DNA of 64,000 bases from Jiangella mangrovi (GTDB taxonomy: Bacteria; Actinomycetota; Actinomycetes; Jiangellales; Jiangellaceae). Shown piece after piece: positions 1 to 8,027 of this stretch. A program made the translations under genes and the position numbers. The DNA is taken from contig NZ_JACHMM010000001.1 in NCBI RefSeq assembly GCF_014204975.1, positions 3,410,001 through 3,474,000 of the forward strand, written 5' to 3'. The notes under the pieces were generated by a model. The model searched no databases, was not told where the DNA came from, and saw nothing but the letters and a program-made list of their open reading frames with translations. Positions within the stretch are counted from its first letter, which is position 1, and each line of letters begins with the position of its first letter.

Positions 1-2
1 GC

Positions 3-386
3 ACCGACACCGATCTCGCCACCATGCAGCGGCTCGCGCAGGAGTCGCTGGCCGCGGCGGTCGACCACGACGGCACCCAGTTCCGGCGGGTCAACCCCGG
101 CCTGCACCGCACCATCGCCCGGTGCTCGGGCAACGAGCGGCTGGCCACCCTGGTGTCCGAGTCGATCGACCTCGTGGCCGCCCTGCGAGCCCGTGACCTG
201 CCCGTTCCCGACACCTCGGAACTGTGCGGACGGCAGCACGTGGCCATCGTCTCCGCCATCGCCGACCGCGCAGCCACGCGCGCCGCGCAGCTCATGCGCG
301 AGCACCTGGCCACCGTGCTCGAGTCCATCCTCGACAGCCACGACGCCCAGGCCGCGGGGAGCGGCGAGCCGGCCGTGCAGCCGTGA
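3..386 (+). CDS. GntR-family regulator, C-terminal FCD domain (5' end outside the window)
   Basis: Only the C-terminal part of this gene is in the window; the reading frame is open to the left edge. The visible ~127 residues are helical and match the FCD effector-binding half of FadR-subfamily GntR regulators: NPGLHRTIARCSGN, then RQHVAIVSAIADRAATRAAQ, with the late His expected in the FCD metal/ligand pocket. The DNA-binding N-terminus is missing because of the window boundary, not a lesion. It is followed on the same strand by a second FCD regulator, so the two may be paralogues controlling nearby sugar or acid catabolism. The ligand cannot be told. Confidence 0.75.
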   Translation, partial: TDTDLATMQRLAQESLAAAVDHDGTQFRRVNPGLHRTIARCSGNERLATLVSESIDLVAALRARDLPVPDTSELCGRQHVAIVSAIADRAATRAAQLMREHLATVLESILDSHDAQAAGSGEPAVQP

Positions 387-393
387 TCCGCCG

Positions 394-425
394 CCCAAAT
401 TTGGGGTTCGATATCTCATATATCG
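394..425. promoter_or_regulatory. Palindrome pair upstream of the second GntR gene
   Basis: Two symmetrical AT-richer elements sit in the gap between the two GntR genes: a perfect 12-bp palindrome CCCAAATTTGGG (394-405) and CGATAT-N5-ATATCG (409-425). Their position 70-100 bp upstream of a GntR start suggests an operator, probably autoregulatory. This is inference from symmetry and location only. Confidence 0.4.
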
Positions 426-497
426 GGTGCGCTCGGGCTCAGTTGAGGGCGAGATCATCTACGATGTGGCCGACACCGCGGCGAACCGGGAGGGCGT

Positions 498-1175
498 TTG
501 AGCGACGGCACGCTGAGTCCGCTGGAGCACCGGCGCGAGAGCGTCACCGACATCGTGTACACCTCGATCCGCGCCGCGATCATCGGCCGCGACCTGGCGC
601 CGGGCGCGCCGGTCACCGAGGCGGCGCTGTCGGCCCAGCTGTCGGTGAGCAAGACGCCGGTCCGCGAGGCGCTGCTCCGGCTGACCCACATCGGCCTCAT
701 CGAGCCCGACCCGCGGCGCGGCAGCCGGGTCGTCGTGCCGTCACGTGGCGCGCTGCGCGAGTCCTACGAGGTGCGCATCGCCGTCGAGTGCGAGGCCGCG
801 CGGCTGGTCGCGGAGCGTGCGCTGTCCGTGCCCGAGCTGGCCGGCCTCGAGGACCTCGCCCGCCGATCGGTCGCCCGCGCCGAGAGCGACGACCACGAGG
901 GCTTCTGGGAGCTCGACCGCGAGTTCCATCTCCTCATGGCCGACCTCGCCGGCAACGCCCGGCTAGGCCTGCTCGTCGAGGACGCCGTCGACCTCGCCTG
1001 GATCCTGCGCCGGCGCGACTCGCCGTCGGCCGACGCCTCCGTCGCCTGCGCCCGCCAGCACGTCGATCTCCACGCGGCGGTGGCCGCGGCCGATCCCGCG
1101 CGGGCGGAGGCGGCGATGCGCCTGCATCTCACCGACGTCCAGGACACCGTGCTGGCGGCCTTCACCGAGCCCTGA
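498..1175 (+). CDS. GntR-family (FCD) transcriptional regulator
   Basis: 225-residue regulator with an N-terminal winged helix (about residues 15-80; ITEAAL-like LSVSKTPVREALLRL is the GntR recognition region) and a C-terminal FCD domain (about 90-215) with the family's RIAVECEAARL, DREFHLLMADLAGN and RQHVDLHAAV segments. Such proteins repress catabolic operons and release DNA on binding an acid or sugar-acid ligand. TTG is taken as the start because a GGGAGG-like ribosome site lies just before it and the winged helix begins about 13 residues later. The next gene, on the other strand, is a rhamnose mutarotase-like protein, so a sugar-linked role is possible but unproved. Confidence 0.85.
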   Translation: MSDGTLSPLEHRRESVTDIVYTSIRAAIIGRDLAPGAPVTEAALSAQLSVSKTPVREALLRLTHIGLIEPDPRRGSRVVVPSRGALRESYEVRIAVECEAARLVAERALSVPELAGLEDLARRSVARAESDDHEGFWELDREFHLLMADLAGNARLGLLVEDAVDLAWILRRRDSPSADASVACARQHVDLHAAVAAADPARAEAAMRLHLTDVQDTVLAAFTEP

Positions 1176-1181
1176 CCGTGG

Positions 1182-1532
1182 TCAGGTCGTGGCGGTGCGC
1201 TTCTGGCGGGTGAGGTCCCACACCTCGGGCAACGCGGCGGGCGAGCCGTCGCCGTCGTCGCTGTTCCCGTCGGCGATGAAGTGGTCGACGAAGCGGTTGA
1301 TGCTCGCCTGCCAGCGCTCGTTCGCCGGGTCGCCGTCGAGGCCGCGCATGGCCGCGTCGAAGTCGTCGCACTCGACCAGGTGGAACAGGCGGTCGCCGGC
1401 CCGCCAGATGGTCCACTCGTGGATCCCGACCCGGGCGAACGACGCGACCAGGTCGGCCGGGATCCGCTCGTGCTCGCGGTCGTAGTCGAGCTCCGTCCCT
1501 GGTCGCAACACGGAGTGCAGGGCCACGCGCAT
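1182..1532 (-). CDS. L-rhamnose mutarotase family protein
   Basis: 116 residues, the usual size for the RhaM/DUF718 family, a small ferredoxin-like fold that interconverts sugar anomers. The sequence begins MRVALHSVLRPG and carries the family landmarks YDREHERIPADL (catalytic His region), HEWTIWR and FHLVECDDFDAAM. Members act in the cytoplasm on L-rhamnose or related sugars. The start lies only 9 bp from the divergent aminotransferase start; a CATACT box six nt before the ATG would fit a leaderless transcript. Convergent with the GntR gene, six bp away. No other rhamnose genes are visible here. Confidence 0.8.
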   Translation of the reverse strand: MRVALHSVLRPGTELDYDREHERIPADLVASFARVGIHEWTIWRAGDRLFHLVECDDFDAAMRGLDGDPANERWQASINRFVDHFIADGNSDDGDGSPAALPEVWDLTRQKRTATT

Positions 1533-1541
1533 CGGGTCAGT

Positions 1542-2708
1542 ATGCCCGAGGATGTGGCAGTGACCTCCGCGTGGCAGCCCCGGCCCGACCTCTGGACCCT
1601 CGACCCGGACGTGCTCCACCTCAACCACGGCTCGTGGGGCGCGGTGCCCCGCCGGGTGCAGGAGCTGGCGGCCCGGCTGCGGGCGGAGGGCGAGGCGAAC
1701 CCGCCGGCCTGGTTCCGTTCGCTGCCCGAACGGGTGGCGGCTGCTCGCTCGTCGCTGGCCCGGTCGCTCGGCGCCGACGAGGACGGGTTCGCGCTGGTCC
1801 CGAACGCGAGCACCGGCGTGACGGTGGCGCTGGAGACGGTGCCGCTGCGGCCGGGGGACCGGATCCTCGTGACCGACCACTGCTACGGCGCCGTCCGGTT
1901 CGCGGCGGAGCGGTTCGCCCGGCTCCGCGGCGCGACGGTCGTGGAGGTGCCGGTCGTGCTGTCGGCGTCGGCGGACGAGGTGGTCGCCGCGGTGTCGTCG
2001 GCGGTGTCGGCTCCTCGTGGGGTGGCGGTGGCGCTGGTCGACCAGATCACCTCGTCGACGGCGACGGTGTTCCCGGTGGACCGGCTGGTGGCGGCCTGCC
2101 GGGCCGCGGGCGTGCCGGTGATCGTCGACGGGGCGCACGGACCCGGCCTGCTCGACTCACCCGTCCCGGCCGGTGCGGACTTCTGGACCGGCAACCTGCA
2201 CAAGTGGTCGTGCGCGCCGCGAGGGAGCGCCGGTCTGGTCGTCGCCCGGGAGTGGCGGGCGGCGACGATGCCGCCGGTCGTCTCGTGGTCCGAGCACGCC
2301 GACCTCCCCGGCCGCTTCGACTGGCAGGCGACCGCCGACTACGTGCCCTGGCTGGCGGCGCCGTCGTCGCTGTCGGTGCTCGACGAGCTGGGCTGGCCGG
2401 CCGTGCGGTCGGCCGTGTCCGGCCTGGTCGCGGACGGGGCGGCACTGGTGGCGAAGGCGATCGGCGGCGCGGTGCCGGACCTGGCGGACCCTGCGCCCAC
2501 CATGCGCCTGGTCGAGCTGCCGTCGTTCGTCCGCGTCGAGGACAAGGCGGCCGAGGAGGCCTTACGGGTGCGCATCGCCCGGGACGCGCGGGCGGAGGTC
2601 AACGTCGCGATGTTCGGCGGGCGGTCCTTCCTGCGCCTGTCGGCGCACGCCTACACCTCGGCCCACGACTTCGAGCTGCTGGCCGCCCGCCTTCCCGCCC
2701 TGCTCTGA
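1542..2708 (+). CDS. Class V aminotransferase-fold PLP enzyme (isopenicillin N epimerase-like)
   Basis: 388-residue PLP-dependent fold-type I protein. It shows LNHGSWGAVPRRVQE at the N-terminus (typical of the isopenicillin-N-epimerase/cysteine desulfurase-like subgroup), the PLP Asp in VDGAHGPG, and the Schiff-base Lys in GNLHKWSCAPRGSAGL. The reaction (transamination, epimerisation or desulfuration) cannot be decided from sequence. ATG at 1542 gives the full N-terminal strand; a GTG at 1560 is an alternative. A second member of the same broad family, with an export signal, lies at 4175. Confidence 0.8.
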   Translation: MPEDVAVTSAWQPRPDLWTLDPDVLHLNHGSWGAVPRRVQELAARLRAEGEANPPAWFRSLPERVAAARSSLARSLGADEDGFALVPNASTGVTVALETVPLRPGDRILVTDHCYGAVRFAAERFARLRGATVVEVPVVLSASADEVVAAVSSAVSAPRGVAVALVDQITSSTATVFPVDRLVAACRAAGVPVIVDGAHGPGLLDSPVPAGADFWTGNLHKWSCAPRGSAGLVVAREWRAATMPPVVSWSEHADLPGRFDWQATADYVPWLAAPSSLSVLDELGWPAVRSAVSGLVADGAALVAKAIGGAVPDLADPAPTMRLVELPSFVRVEDKAAEEALRVRIARDARAEVNVAMFGGRSFLRLSAHAYTSAHDFELLAARLPALL

Positions 2709-2737
2709 CGGCGCCCCTCGACGTGTCGCGAACGGGC

Positions 2738-3610
2738 TCAGACGAAGACGTCGTCGACGGAGTCGGCGGTCGCCGCCCGGCTGATCCACAGGTTGAGCTG
2801 ATCGGCGTCGTCGCAGCCGTCGATCCGAGCGCGGGCATTCTCGCTGACCTCGAGGCCGCGAGCGGCGAGCACGGTGAGGAGAGCCCTGGCCTCGCCCCTG
2901 GCCTCGCCTTCGGCTCGACCCTGCATGACGAAGCGGCGAACGAATGGGCTCTGGTACTCGTAACTCGTGGTGGTCATGATGGCCTCCATCAGGTGCCGCG
3001 CTGCCTGGGGCAGCGACCTGTGCACAACGTCAGAATACAGGGTGGCGAAGGGCTCATCGAGTTTCTCGAAGGCGCTGATCAGTGCTTTGAGCACGGCGGA
3101 TCCGTGCGGCCCGCCGCCGTGCGCCAAGGCCGAGAGGATCGTCAGCTCAGGGGTGCGAGCGGCCTCGTCGGGGTCGGTGATGGTGGGCACGAGGCCCGGA
3201 CTCAGCACCAGCGGCGTGAGCACCCAGCCGGGCTGTCCCATGGCGATCGGGGTGATGCCCCAACGGGCCACAGAGGGATGGGTGCACACCACCAGCAGGA
3301 CGGTCGGGCACTTGAGCCGGGCCCGCAGAGTGGCGAGATAGACCGGCCAGCTCCACTCCTTGCCCCGGTCGATCGCGAGCTGAGCTTCGACCACGATGGC
3401 GAGCACGGCCTTGTCGTTGTCGTCGCGCAGCGCGATGACGAGGTCGGCCCGGTACTCCGTCGGCACCAGGTCGCCGAGATCGCCAGACTCGATGCGGATC
3501 TGCTCGTATGGAGGCAGCTCGACGTCGAAGGGCTCGGCCAGCAGCTCCGCCGCCAACGTGGGCCGGTGGCGGAACAACTCGACGAGACCTTCGTGGGAGC
3601 TGGAGGGCAT
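2738..3610 (-). CDS. Rpn/PD-(D/E)XK nuclease-like conserved protein
   Basis: 290 residues. The N-terminal half resembles the Rpn (YhgA-like) PD-(D/E)XK nuclease fold: EYRADLVIALRDDNDK followed by VLAIVVEAQLAIDRGKEW, giving the D...E-x-Q arrangement of that superfamily. The C-terminal part is charged and has GRAEGEARGEARALLTVLAARG, a pattern common at the end of these proteins. Relatives are often annotated as hypothetical proteins and are linked to recA-independent DNA exchange in E. coli. The start is supported by TACTCT exactly six nt upstream (3617-3622 on the complementary strand), a leaderless promoter pattern. Nuclease activity is inference. Confidence 0.65.
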   Translation of the reverse strand: MPSSSHEGLVELFRHRPTLAAELLAEPFDVELPPYEQIRIESGDLGDLVPTEYRADLVIALRDDNDKAVLAIVVEAQLAIDRGKEWSWPVYLATLRARLKCPTVLLVVCTHPSVARWGITPIAMGQPGWVLTPLVLSPGLVPTITDPDEAARTPELTILSALAHGGGPHGSAVLKALISAFEKLDEPFATLYSDVVHRSLPQAARHLMEAIMTTTSYEYQSPFVRRFVMQGRAEGEARGEARALLTVLAARGLEVSENARARIDGCDDADQLNLWISRAATADSVDDVFV

Positions 3611-3683
3611 GGATCGAGAGTAGGTAGGGGTACTGACAGGGTCGGGCGAGTGTCGGGCGGAGCCGTGCGGGTAGGGGAGACCC

Positions 3684-4135
3684 ATGGCCGAGATCGAACT
3701 GCGCAGCACCGATTCGAGGACGGGGCGTTCATCCCCGCTCGTCATGCGCACGACGGTGAGAACGTGTCGCCGTCGCTGGAGTGGGTCGGCGTCCCGCCGG
3801 AGGCGACCGAGCTGCTGTTGCTCTGCGAGGATCCGGACGCGCCGAGCGGCCACTTCCTGCACTGGCTCGTCACCGGGATCGACCCGCACAGTGCCGGCGT
3901 GCCCGTGCACGGCCGCCCGACCGGCGGGCGGGAGTGGCCCAACGGCTTCGGCGAGGACGGGTGGGGCGGCCCGGCGCCGCCGCCGGGTCACGGCCCGCAC
4001 CGGTACGTCTTCCGCGTGTACGCGCTGCCGGGGCCGCCCGAGCTGCCCGCCGGTCCCTCCGTCGGCGACGTGTACCGCGCCGTCGACCGGGCGATGCTCG
4101 CCCGCGGCACGCTGGTCGGGCGCTACCAGCGCTGA
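3684..4135 (+). pseudogene. YbhB/YbcL (PEBP-like) family gene with a -1 frameshift near its start
   Basis: The phosphatidylethanolamine-binding/Raf-kinase-inhibitor-like fold is clear: FEDGAFIPARHAHDGEN, SPSLEW, CEDPDAPSG, FLHWLVTGID and a C-terminal HRYVFRVYAL. The natural start ATG at 3684 opens MAEIELRSTD in one frame, but the rest reads in another. Restoring one T at the GATTCG of 3711-3716 joins them into an uninterrupted protein of about 151 residues ending at 4135. Either the gene is recently broken, or this is a one-base sequence error. The downstream reading frame shows no stop or decay, which favours error or very recent loss. Confidence 0.7.
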
Positions 4136-4174
4136 CCCCTCCCGCGCGTCCCGCCCGGCGAGTAACGTCGCGCC

Positions 4175-5542
4175 ATGGCGGAGACGCAGGTGAACCGCAG
4201 GACAGTGCTGGCCGGCGGCGCGCTGCTGGTCGCCGGCAGCCCGGCACTGCTCGCCGGGTGCTCGTCGGGCGACGAGCCGGCCGACGAGCCGGCCGGCGAA
4301 CCGGCTGGCGAACCGGCTGGCGAGAGCGGGGCGGCGCCCGAGTTCGACCCTGGCGACTGGGACGCCGTCCGCGCTCAGTTCGCCCTCGACCCCGAGCTCG
4401 CCCATTTCGCCGCCTACGTGCTGGCCAGCCACCCGGCGCCGGTGCGGGCGGCGATCGAGCGGTGGCGCGAGGCGCTCGACGCCGACCCCGCCGCGGCGGT
4501 CGCCGGCGAGGTCGCCCGCGACGAGGAGGCACGCGCCGCGGCGGCCGGCCACCTCGGGGTCAACCCGGCCGAGCTGGCGCTGACCGACAGCACGACCATG
4601 GGCCTCGGCCTGGTCTACCACGGGCTCGCGCTGAGTCCCGGCGACCACGTGCTCACCACCACGCACGACTTCTACGCCACCCATGAGGCGTTGCGCCTGA
4701 CCGCCGCCCGCACCGGAGCCGAGGTCGAGCAGGTCCCGCTCTACGACGACCCCGCCACCGCCGGCGCAGACGAGATGACCGGCCGGGTCGCCGCGGCGAT
4801 CCGCCCGCAGACCCGGGTCGTCGCGCTGACGTGGGTGCACTCGCGCACCGGCGTGAAGCTCCCGGTGCGCGCGATCGCCGACGCCGTCGCAGACGCCAAC
4901 CGCGGGCGGGCCGAGGAGGACCGCGCGATCGTGGTGCTCGACGCCGTCCACGGCCTGGGCGCCGACGCGGCGATGCCCGGCGACCTGGGCTGCGACGTGT
5001 TCGTGTCGGGCACCCACAAGTGGCTCTTCGGGCCGCGCGGCACCGGCATCGTCTGGGCGGCGGCGGCCACCGGCGCCGGAGTCGCGCCGATCATCCCGTC
5101 GTTCACCGCGCCCAGCTTCGTCAACTGGCTCACCGGCGGCGACGTGCCGAGCCCGTTCGGCGTCGGCAACACCCCCGGCGGCTACCAGGCGTTCGAGCAC
5201 CGCTGGGCCGTCGCCGAGGCGTTCGCGTTCCATCGCGACATCGGCCCGGACCGGGTCGCCACCCGCACCCGGGAGCTGGCGACCAGGCTCAAGGACGGCC
5301 TCGCCGAGATCGGTGGCGTCCGGCTGGTCACGCCACACGACCCCGAGCTGTCCGCCGGGCTGGTCTGCGCCGAGGTGGCCGGCCAGGACCCGTCCGAGGT
5401 CGTCGATCGCCTGCGTGACCAGCGCATCGTCGCCACCGTGACGCCGTACCCCGAGCCGTACGTGCGGTTCGGCGCCAGCATCGTCACGACACCCGAGCAG
5501 GTCGACGCCGCGGTCGAGGCGGTCGCCGGACTGGCCCGTTAG
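4175..5542 (+). CDS. Exported lipoprotein with class V aminotransferase (PLP) fold
   Basis: 455 residues. The N-terminus has a Tat-type motif (NRRTVLAGGALL) and a lipobox ending LLAGCSS, followed by a short EPAG-type repeat spacer of about 16 residues, so the enzyme is predicted to sit on the outer face of the membrane. The mature part has a class V aminotransferase fold: Asp in VLDAVHGLG and the PLP Lys in SGTHKWLFGPRG, near residues 255-285. Tat export would fit a protein that folds around PLP in the cytoplasm. TAACGT six nt before the ATG suggests a leaderless message. Reaction and substrate are unknown; an exported PLP enzyme is uncommon. Confidence 0.75.
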   Translation: MAETQVNRRTVLAGGALLVAGSPALLAGCSSGDEPADEPAGEPAGEPAGESGAAPEFDPGDWDAVRAQFALDPELAHFAAYVLASHPAPVRAAIERWREALDADPAAAVAGEVARDEEARAAAAGHLGVNPAELALTDSTTMGLGLVYHGLALSPGDHVLTTTHDFYATHEALRLTAARTGAEVEQVPLYDDPATAGADEMTGRVAAAIRPQTRVVALTWVHSRTGVKLPVRAIADAVADANRGRAEEDRAIVVLDAVHGLGADAAMPGDLGCDVFVSGTHKWLFGPRGTGIVWAAAATGAGVAPIIPSFTAPSFVNWLTGGDVPSPFGVGNTPGGYQAFEHRWAVAEAFAFHRDIGPDRVATRTRELATRLKDGLAEIGGVRLVTPHDPELSAGLVCAEVAGQDPSEVVDRLRDQRIVATVTPYPEPYVRFGASIVTTPEQVDAAVEAVAGLAR

Positions 5543-5551
5543 CGTGGTGGC

Positions 5552-6013
5552 ATGAGCGAGCGACCCTGGACGGCCGGCTTCGACGTCGTCAGCAGCGGGG
5601 CCGCGGTCCCGGCCGAGCAGCTCGAGGCCGTCGAGCGCGAGCTGGGGCGGATGCTCGGCCGCGGCGGGCCGTTCCCGCTGCCGCCCGCCCTCGCCGCCTT
5701 GCTGGCCGACGGCGTCACGTCGTGTGCTCGCACGGTCGACGGCGCCGAGGTGGAGTTCGGCTGGCTCGGCACCGCAATGCCGGCGCACTACGAGGGCTAC
5801 GCGTTCGACAGCTACATGCCCGCCGCCGTCCCGATCGCGCTCGACGGCGGCGGGGGCGCCTGGTGCCTCGACACCCGCGGCGCGGCCGACGGCACAGCAG
5901 CCGATCATCCGGTCGTCTGGGTGCACACCGGCACCCTGAGCTGGTCGGACGGAGCGTGGCGGCGGGTCGCGTCCGATGCGGCGACACTGCTGACCGACCG
6001 CACGCTGCGCTAG
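5552..6013 (+). CDS. SMI1/KNR4 (SUKH)-like protein
   Basis: 153 residues. The segment YMPAAVPIALDGGGGAWCLD followed by HPVVWVHTGTLSW is the central pattern of SMI1/KNR4-SUKH proteins, and the LPPALAALLADG region matches the preceding helix. In bacteria this fold is common among immunity proteins against contact-dependent toxins, but no toxin gene is seen nearby, so the role is open. The ATG is preceded by TAGCGT at a six-nt distance, again leaderless-like, and the gene starts only 9 bp after the aminotransferase stop. Confidence 0.55.
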   Translation: MSERPWTAGFDVVSSGAAVPAEQLEAVERELGRMLGRGGPFPLPPALAALLADGVTSCARTVDGAEVEFGWLGTAMPAHYEGYAFDSYMPAAVPIALDGGGGAWCLDTRGAADGTAADHPVVWVHTGTLSWSDGAWRRVASDAATLLTDRTLR

Positions 6014-6039
6014 GGATATCTGCCTGGGGCACGCCGGCT

Positions 6040-6100
6040 GTTGATCACGGAGAAATGGGTGTTGCCGGTCACGGGGAAGCCATTCTTCTCCATGATCGAC
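6040..6100. repeat. Dispersed palindromic element, copy 1
   Basis: Imperfect inverted repeat: GTTGATCACGGAGAAATGG (6040-6058) pairs with CCATTCTTCTCCATGATCGAC (6080-6100), leaving a loop containing GTTGCCGGT. A related element with the same GTTGATC arm and a GTTGCCGG loop is at 44112-44165. The pair looks like a dispersed intergenic repeat family. Function unknown. Confidence 0.5.
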
Positions 6101-6169
6101 GAGGGTCGGGGGGCCATGGCAGGGCGGCCGACCCGGACCCCATGGCGACACACTAGCGGCCGGTTCCGG

Positions 6170-6199
6170 TTGACACCGGATAGTCGTGCTGCGGACAAT
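6170..6199 (+). promoter_or_regulatory. Sigma-70-type promoter for the SDR gene
   Basis: A perfect -35 TTGACA (6170-6175) and a -10 GACAAT (6194-6199) are separated by 18 bp, ending about 40 bp before the SDR start. The surrounding AT content is lower elsewhere, so this is the best promoter match in the gap. Confidence 0.55.
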
Positions 6200-6239
6200 T
6201 CGAACCGACTGTTGCGTCTGCTGAAACGGAGCGCGAGGC

Positions 6240-7013
6240 ATGGACGAGGGCCGGCTGGCCGGGCGGGTGGCACTGGTCACCGGGGCCTCCCGCGGCATCG
6301 GCGCGGCCGTGGCCCGGGCGTTCGCCGCCGAGGGCGCCTCCGTCGCGCTCGCGCACGAGCCGGTTCCGGCCATGGCGGCGCTCGCGGAGGACCTCGCGAC
6401 CGAGCTGCGCGCTTCCGGCACCAAGGCCGTCGCGCTGTCCGCGGACCTCGCCGACCCCGACGCCGTCGACGACCTCGTGGCCGGCACCCGCGCCCACCTC
6501 GGCCCGCTCGACGTCGTCGTCGCGAACGCCGCGCTGTCGGCCCGCACGCCGTGGCGCGACATCACCGTCGCCGACTGGGACCGCGTGTTCGCCGTCAACC
6601 TGCGCGCGAGCTGGCTGCTCGCCCGGGCCGCCTACCCCGACCTCGTCGCCGGAGGCCGCGGCTCGATCATCACCGTCAGCAGCGTCATGGCCCGCACCGG
6701 GCAGGCCGGCGCGCTGCACTACACCGCCAGCAAGGCCGGCATCATCGGGCTCACCCGGGCGCTGGCGCGCGAGGCCGGGCCTGACGGCGTCCGCGTCAAC
6801 GCCGTCATGCCCGGCGCCATCCGCACCGAGCACGAGCAGGAGCTCGACCCCGACGCCGACGCCGTGTTCGCGCAGATCGCGGCCGTGCAGTCACTCAAGC
6901 GCCGGGGGAGCGCCGACGACCTCACCGGCACGTTCGTCTACCTCGCGAGCGACGAGAGCGCCTTCGTCACCGGCCAGGTGCTCACCGTCGACGGCGGCTG
7001 GGTGTTCGGCTGA
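6240..7013 (+). CDS. SDR-family NAD(P)-dependent oxidoreductase (FabG-like)
   Basis: 257 residues, a classical short-chain dehydrogenase. It has the cofactor motif VTGASRGIGAAVA (residues 13-25), the NAA strand motif VVANAALS, catalytic Ser in ITVSSVMA, YTASK with catalytic Tyr and Lys, and the late PGAIRT and VTGQVLTVDGGW segments. It would reduce a ketone or oxidise an alcohol in the cytoplasm; the substrate cannot be named, and FabG similarity alone does not prove a role in fatty acid synthesis. A GGAG-type site precedes the ATG. Its own promoter lies just upstream. Confidence 0.88.
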   Translation: MDEGRLAGRVALVTGASRGIGAAVARAFAAEGASVALAHEPVPAMAALAEDLATELRASGTKAVALSADLADPDAVDDLVAGTRAHLGPLDVVVANAALSARTPWRDITVADWDRVFAVNLRASWLLARAAYPDLVAGGRGSIITVSSVMARTGQAGALHYTASKAGIIGLTRALAREAGPDGVRVNAVMPGAIRTEHEQELDPDADAVFAQIAAVQSLKRRGSADDLTGTFVYLASDESAFVTGQVLTVDGGWVFG

Positions 7014-7029
7014 CCTAGGCTCTCTCCTC

Positions 7030-7776
7030 GTGTTCACCCAGGAGGAGCGGACGGCGTTGCGTGACGCCCTGATCGCCGCCGCCCGCGCCGACGACCGCAT
7101 CGACGGCGCCGCCCTGACCGGATCCGCCGCGGCCGGCGCCGAGGACCGCTGGTCCGACATCGACCTCGCGTTCGGCCTGGCCGAGGGTGCCGACCAGGCC
7201 GCGGTGATGGCGGACTGGACGGCGGCGATGTACGACGCCCACGGCGCCGTCGCGCACCTCGACGTCCCGCGCGGTGGCACGGTGTACCGGGTGTTCCTGC
7301 TGGCCAGCTCGTTGCAGGTCGACATCGCGTTCGCGCCGGCCGCGGAGTTCGGCGCCATCGCCCCGACGTTCCGGCTGCTGTTCGGGACCGCTCGCCCGCT
7401 GCCCTTCGCCCTGCCGCCGGACGCCGTCGGACTGGTCGGCATGGGCTGGCTGTACGCCCTGCACGCCCGGTCGAGCATCGAGCGCGGTCGTGGCTGGCAG
7501 GCCGTCCACATGATCGACGGGCTGCGCGAGCAGGTGGTGGCGCTGGCCTGCCTGCGTCACGACCTGCCCGCCTACCAGGGTCGCGGCGTCGACCGGCTGC
7601 CGCCGGCGGTGCTCGAGCCGCTGCTGTCGACGCTGACCGGCTCGCTCGACGACCCGACGCTGCGGCGCGCGTTCGCGGCGGCGACCGAGGCCCTCCTCAC
7701 CGAGGCCGCCCACGTCGACCCCGAGCTGGCCGCCCGGCTGGCGCCGCCCCTCCGCACCCTGACCGCCGCGCGCTGA
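7030..7776 (+). CDS. Nucleotidyltransferase-domain protein
   Basis: 248 residues. The N-terminus contains the polymerase-beta-type signature GSAAAGAEDRWSDIDLAF, with the Gly-Ser and the D-x-D metal ligands intact (about residues 31-49). The rest is a helical domain like those of aminoglycoside nucleotidyltransferase-like proteins. It may transfer a nucleotide to a small molecule or protein, but resistance activity is not implied. GTG start; TAGGCT lies eight nt upstream, so the transcript may be leaderless. It starts 16 bp after the SDR stop. Confidence 0.7.
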   Translation: MFTQEERTALRDALIAAARADDRIDGAALTGSAAAGAEDRWSDIDLAFGLAEGADQAAVMADWTAAMYDAHGAVAHLDVPRGGTVYRVFLLASSLQVDIAFAPAAEFGAIAPTFRLLFGTARPLPFALPPDAVGLVGMGWLYALHARSSIERGRGWQAVHMIDGLREQVVALACLRHDLPAYQGRGVDRLPPAVLEPLLSTLTGSLDDPTLRRAFAAATEALLTEAAHVDPELAARLAPPLRTLTAAR

Positions 7777-7823
7777 CCCCAGAACCATGGGGCGTCGGGG
7801 CTGCTGCCCGGCACGTCGGCGAG

Positions 7824-8018
7824 CTAGGCCGTGCCGTCGGGGCGGGTGGTGAGGAAGGCGAGCAGTGCCGGGTCGGCGGAGGTGAAGCGGTCGACCTCCT
7901 CGCCGCCGTCGCAGCGGCAGAGGGCGACGGTGGCCGAGCCGGCCGTGCGGGCGACCACGCGCCACTCGCCGCCAGCGTCCTCCCAGCGGGTCACCACGCC
8001 GACCGGGTCGTCCGTCAT
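7824..8018 (-). CDS. Small hypothetical protein
   Basis: 64 residues with no recognised domain; a compact beta-rich composition (VGVVTRWEDAGGEWRVVAR) with one CRC pair. It is supported as a gene by codon pattern and by TAGGCT placed exactly six nt before the ATG on the minus strand, the leaderless pattern seen at several starts in this window. It lies nine bp downstream of the dihydrofolate reductase-family gene, so it could also be read as the last gene of that operon. Confidence 0.55.
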   Translation of the reverse strand: MTDDPVGVVTRWEDAGGEWRVVARTAGSATVALCRCDGGEEVDRFTSADPALLAFLTTRPDGTA

Positions 8019-8027
8019 GACTCCAGC

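Noticed and set aside
1571-4135. 854-codon plus-strand frame ending in the YbhB domain
   Set aside because: Only the last ~140 codons are real YbhB sequence; the rest is antisense or out of frame to the aminotransferase and Rpn-like genes. The natural YbhB start lies at 3684 in another frame, hence the frameshift call.
4270-4330. Tandem 12-nt repeats taken as a repeat array
   Set aside because: They encode the EPAG linker of the exported lipoprotein, in frame and coding, so not a separate element and not CRISPR.
2738-6598. Very long open frame on the minus strand spanning several genes
   Set aside because: High GC content leaves antisense frames open. It has Arg/Pro/Gly-rich, low-information sequence outside the true Rpn-like gene, which occupies only its last 290 codons.
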